Positions 5,638-6,458 of a stretch of DNA of 6,458 bases are shown here, one piece after another; position 1 is the stretch's first letter; each line of letters opens with the position of its first letter. The notes under the pieces are model-generated. The model saw only the letters and a list, made by a program, of their open reading frames with translations. It was not told where the DNA came from and searched no databases. The stretch is taken from NCBI GenBank assembly GCA_900548935.1, contig URMR01000101.1, positions 1 to 6,458 on the forward strand. The letters are read 5' to 3'. A program made the position numbers and the translations under genes. This DNA comes from an uncultured Collinsella sp. (GTDB lineage Bacteria > Actinomycetota > Coriobacteriia > Coriobacteriales > Coriobacteriaceae).

Positions 5638-5666
5638 ATGATAGCAGGATTGCTTCTTCCTGCCAA
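5638..5666 (-). promoter_or_regulatory. Sigma-A-type promoter of rpsB-tsf
   Basis: On the minus strand TTGGCA (5666-5661, five of six consensus matches) is followed after exactly 17 bases by TATCAT (5643-5638, five of six), with TGC just upstream of the -10 as an extended element. Predicted initiation is near 5631. The -35 lies 47 bases beyond the xerC stop codon. No convincing terminator for xerC is visible before it, so read-through from xerC may add to expression. Confidence 0.85.
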
Positions 5667-5713
5667 CCCGCAATCAAAACCACACACCTCGGTGCGGGAA
5701 GAGCACCCTTCTC

Positions 5714-6458
5714 CTACTCGCCGCGGGGGTGGGCCTGACTCACGGCGCGTTTGAGTCGGTCGGGCGTGAGATGCGTATAAATCTGCGTCGTGGACAAGCT
5801 CGCATGCCCCAGCAGCTCCTGAACCGAGCGCAGATCCGCACCGCCCTCGAGCAGGTCGGTCGCAAAGGTGTGGCGCATCGCATGCGGGGCGATGTCGGCA
5901 GGAATGCCGGCAAGTGCCGCAAGCATGTGGAACCGCCTCCTAAGCATGGCGGCACTCATTCGGTTTCCGCGCGCCGAGATAAACAGCGGATGAACGCCGT
6001 TCGCACCGTCGCTACGCTTTGCCTGCACAAGGAGCTGCGGCCTTCCTTCCTCAATATAGCGACGGGTCGCCTCGAGAGCGCGTCGATACAGGGGCACGAT
6101 ACGCTCCTTGCTCCCCTTGCCCCAAAGTCGCAGCGTTCGCTCGGACCAACCAATAGACTCCACGTTGAGCGCCGCGAGCTCCGAGATTCGCGCGCCGGAG
6201 GCATAGAGCAGCTCGAGCATCGCCGCATCGCGCAGCCCCGCAGGCGTCGAGGTGTCGGGGGTCTTGAGCAACGACTCGACTTGCCGGGTCGTCAGCACAC
6301 CGGGAAGATCGCGCGGCAGCTTGGGCGAGGAAATCGCCGAGACCGCATCGCCCTCAACGATTCCCTCGGCAGCCATCCACCGATAGAGCGAGCGTATGGC
6401 AGACAGGTGTGCCGCAAGGGTCCGAGCCGCCACCTGGCCACGCGACAGCTCGGCCAAA
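5714..6458 (-). CDS. xerC: Tyrosine recombinase XerC, 5' end outside the window
   Basis: XerC/XerD recombinases resolve chromosome dimers at dif near the terminus, working with FtsK at the septum. About 247 C-terminal residues are present, so roughly 50-60 N-terminal residues lie beyond the right edge; the reading frame is open to the last base, and TTG at 6457 is not taken as the start. The end of the SAM-like core-binding domain (AAHLSAIRSLYRWM) is followed by the catalytic domain. All active-site residues are visible, numbered from the window edge: R90 in SGARISEL, K114 in WGKGSKER, H192 and R195 in HAMRHTFAT, H218 in LLGHASLS and the nucleophile Y227 in TQIYTHL. Their spacing matches E. 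coli XerD. The neighbour rpsB matches actinobacterial order, which favours XerC over XerD or a phage integrase. The stop is TAG at 5716-5714. Confidence 0.9.
   Translation of the reverse strand, partial: LAELSRGQVAARTLAAHLSAIRSLYRWMAAEGIVEGDAVSAISSPKLPRDLPGVLTTRQVESLLKTPDTSTPAGLRDAAMLELLYASGARISELAALNVESIGWSERTLRLWGKGSKERIVPLYRRALEATRRYIEEGRPQLLVQAKRSDGANGVHPLFISARGNRMSAAMLRRRFHMLAALAGIPADIAPHAMRHTFATDLLEGGADLRSVQELLGHASLSTTQIYTHLTPDRLKRAVSQAHPRGE

Noticed and set aside
5714..6458. XerC as a phage or integron integrase marking a mobile element
   Set aside because: It sits in the conserved actinobacterial position beside rpsB. No attachment-site repeat, tRNA, excisionase or cargo gene is seen.

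Overview
The window is a block of housekeeping genes, all on the minus strand. In transcription order (right to left) they are xerC (5' end outside the window), rpsB, tsf, pyrH, frr, uppS, cdsA and dxr (3' end outside the window). No tRNA, rRNA, CRISPR array, insertion sequence or obvious accessory system was found. The order xerC-rpsB-tsf-pyrH-frr-cdsA-dxr is typical of Actinomycetota. The moderately GC-rich composition, strong AGGAGG ribosome sites and protein style suggest a Coriobacteriia member such as a Collinsella relative. That placement is inferred from gene order and recall, not from a database search.

There appear to be two transcription units after xerC. The first is rpsB-tsf (ribosomal protein S2 and EF-Ts). 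It starts from a good sigma-A promoter (TTGGCA, 17-bp spacer, TATCAT with an upstream TG) about 140 bp before rpsB, has a leader of about 135 nt with several small hairpins, and ends at a clear intrinsic terminator after tsf. The second is pyrH-frr-uppS-cdsA-dxr. A candidate promoter sharing the 9-mer TGCTATCAT lies between the terminator and pyrH. Its genes are packed with 1-2 nt gaps or a 1-nt overlap, and most ribosome sites lie inside the preceding gene. Start codons vary: ATG for rpsB, tsf, frr and dxr, TTG for pyrH, GTG for uppS and cdsA. No gap between genes exceeds 300 bases; the longest is 217 bases between rpsB and xerC.

The genes link translation (S2, EF-Ts, ribosome recycling factor) with UMP phosphorylation (which feeds UTP and CTP), isoprenoid precursors (Dxr), the undecaprenyl carrier for the cell wall (UppS) and CDP-diacylglycerol for phospholipids (CdsA). 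XerC resolves chromosome dimers.

No new system was found. The main surprises are two apparent lesions in adjacent, normally indispensable genes. cdsA is split between two frames at about 1503-1514, and its second membrane segment is found in no frame. dxr seems to lack four residues, including the substrate-phosphate-binding serine of the DSA motif. Both are either real deletions or assembly errors; read mapping would decide. The rpsB leader and the pyrH promoter also carry unexplained self-complementary elements.
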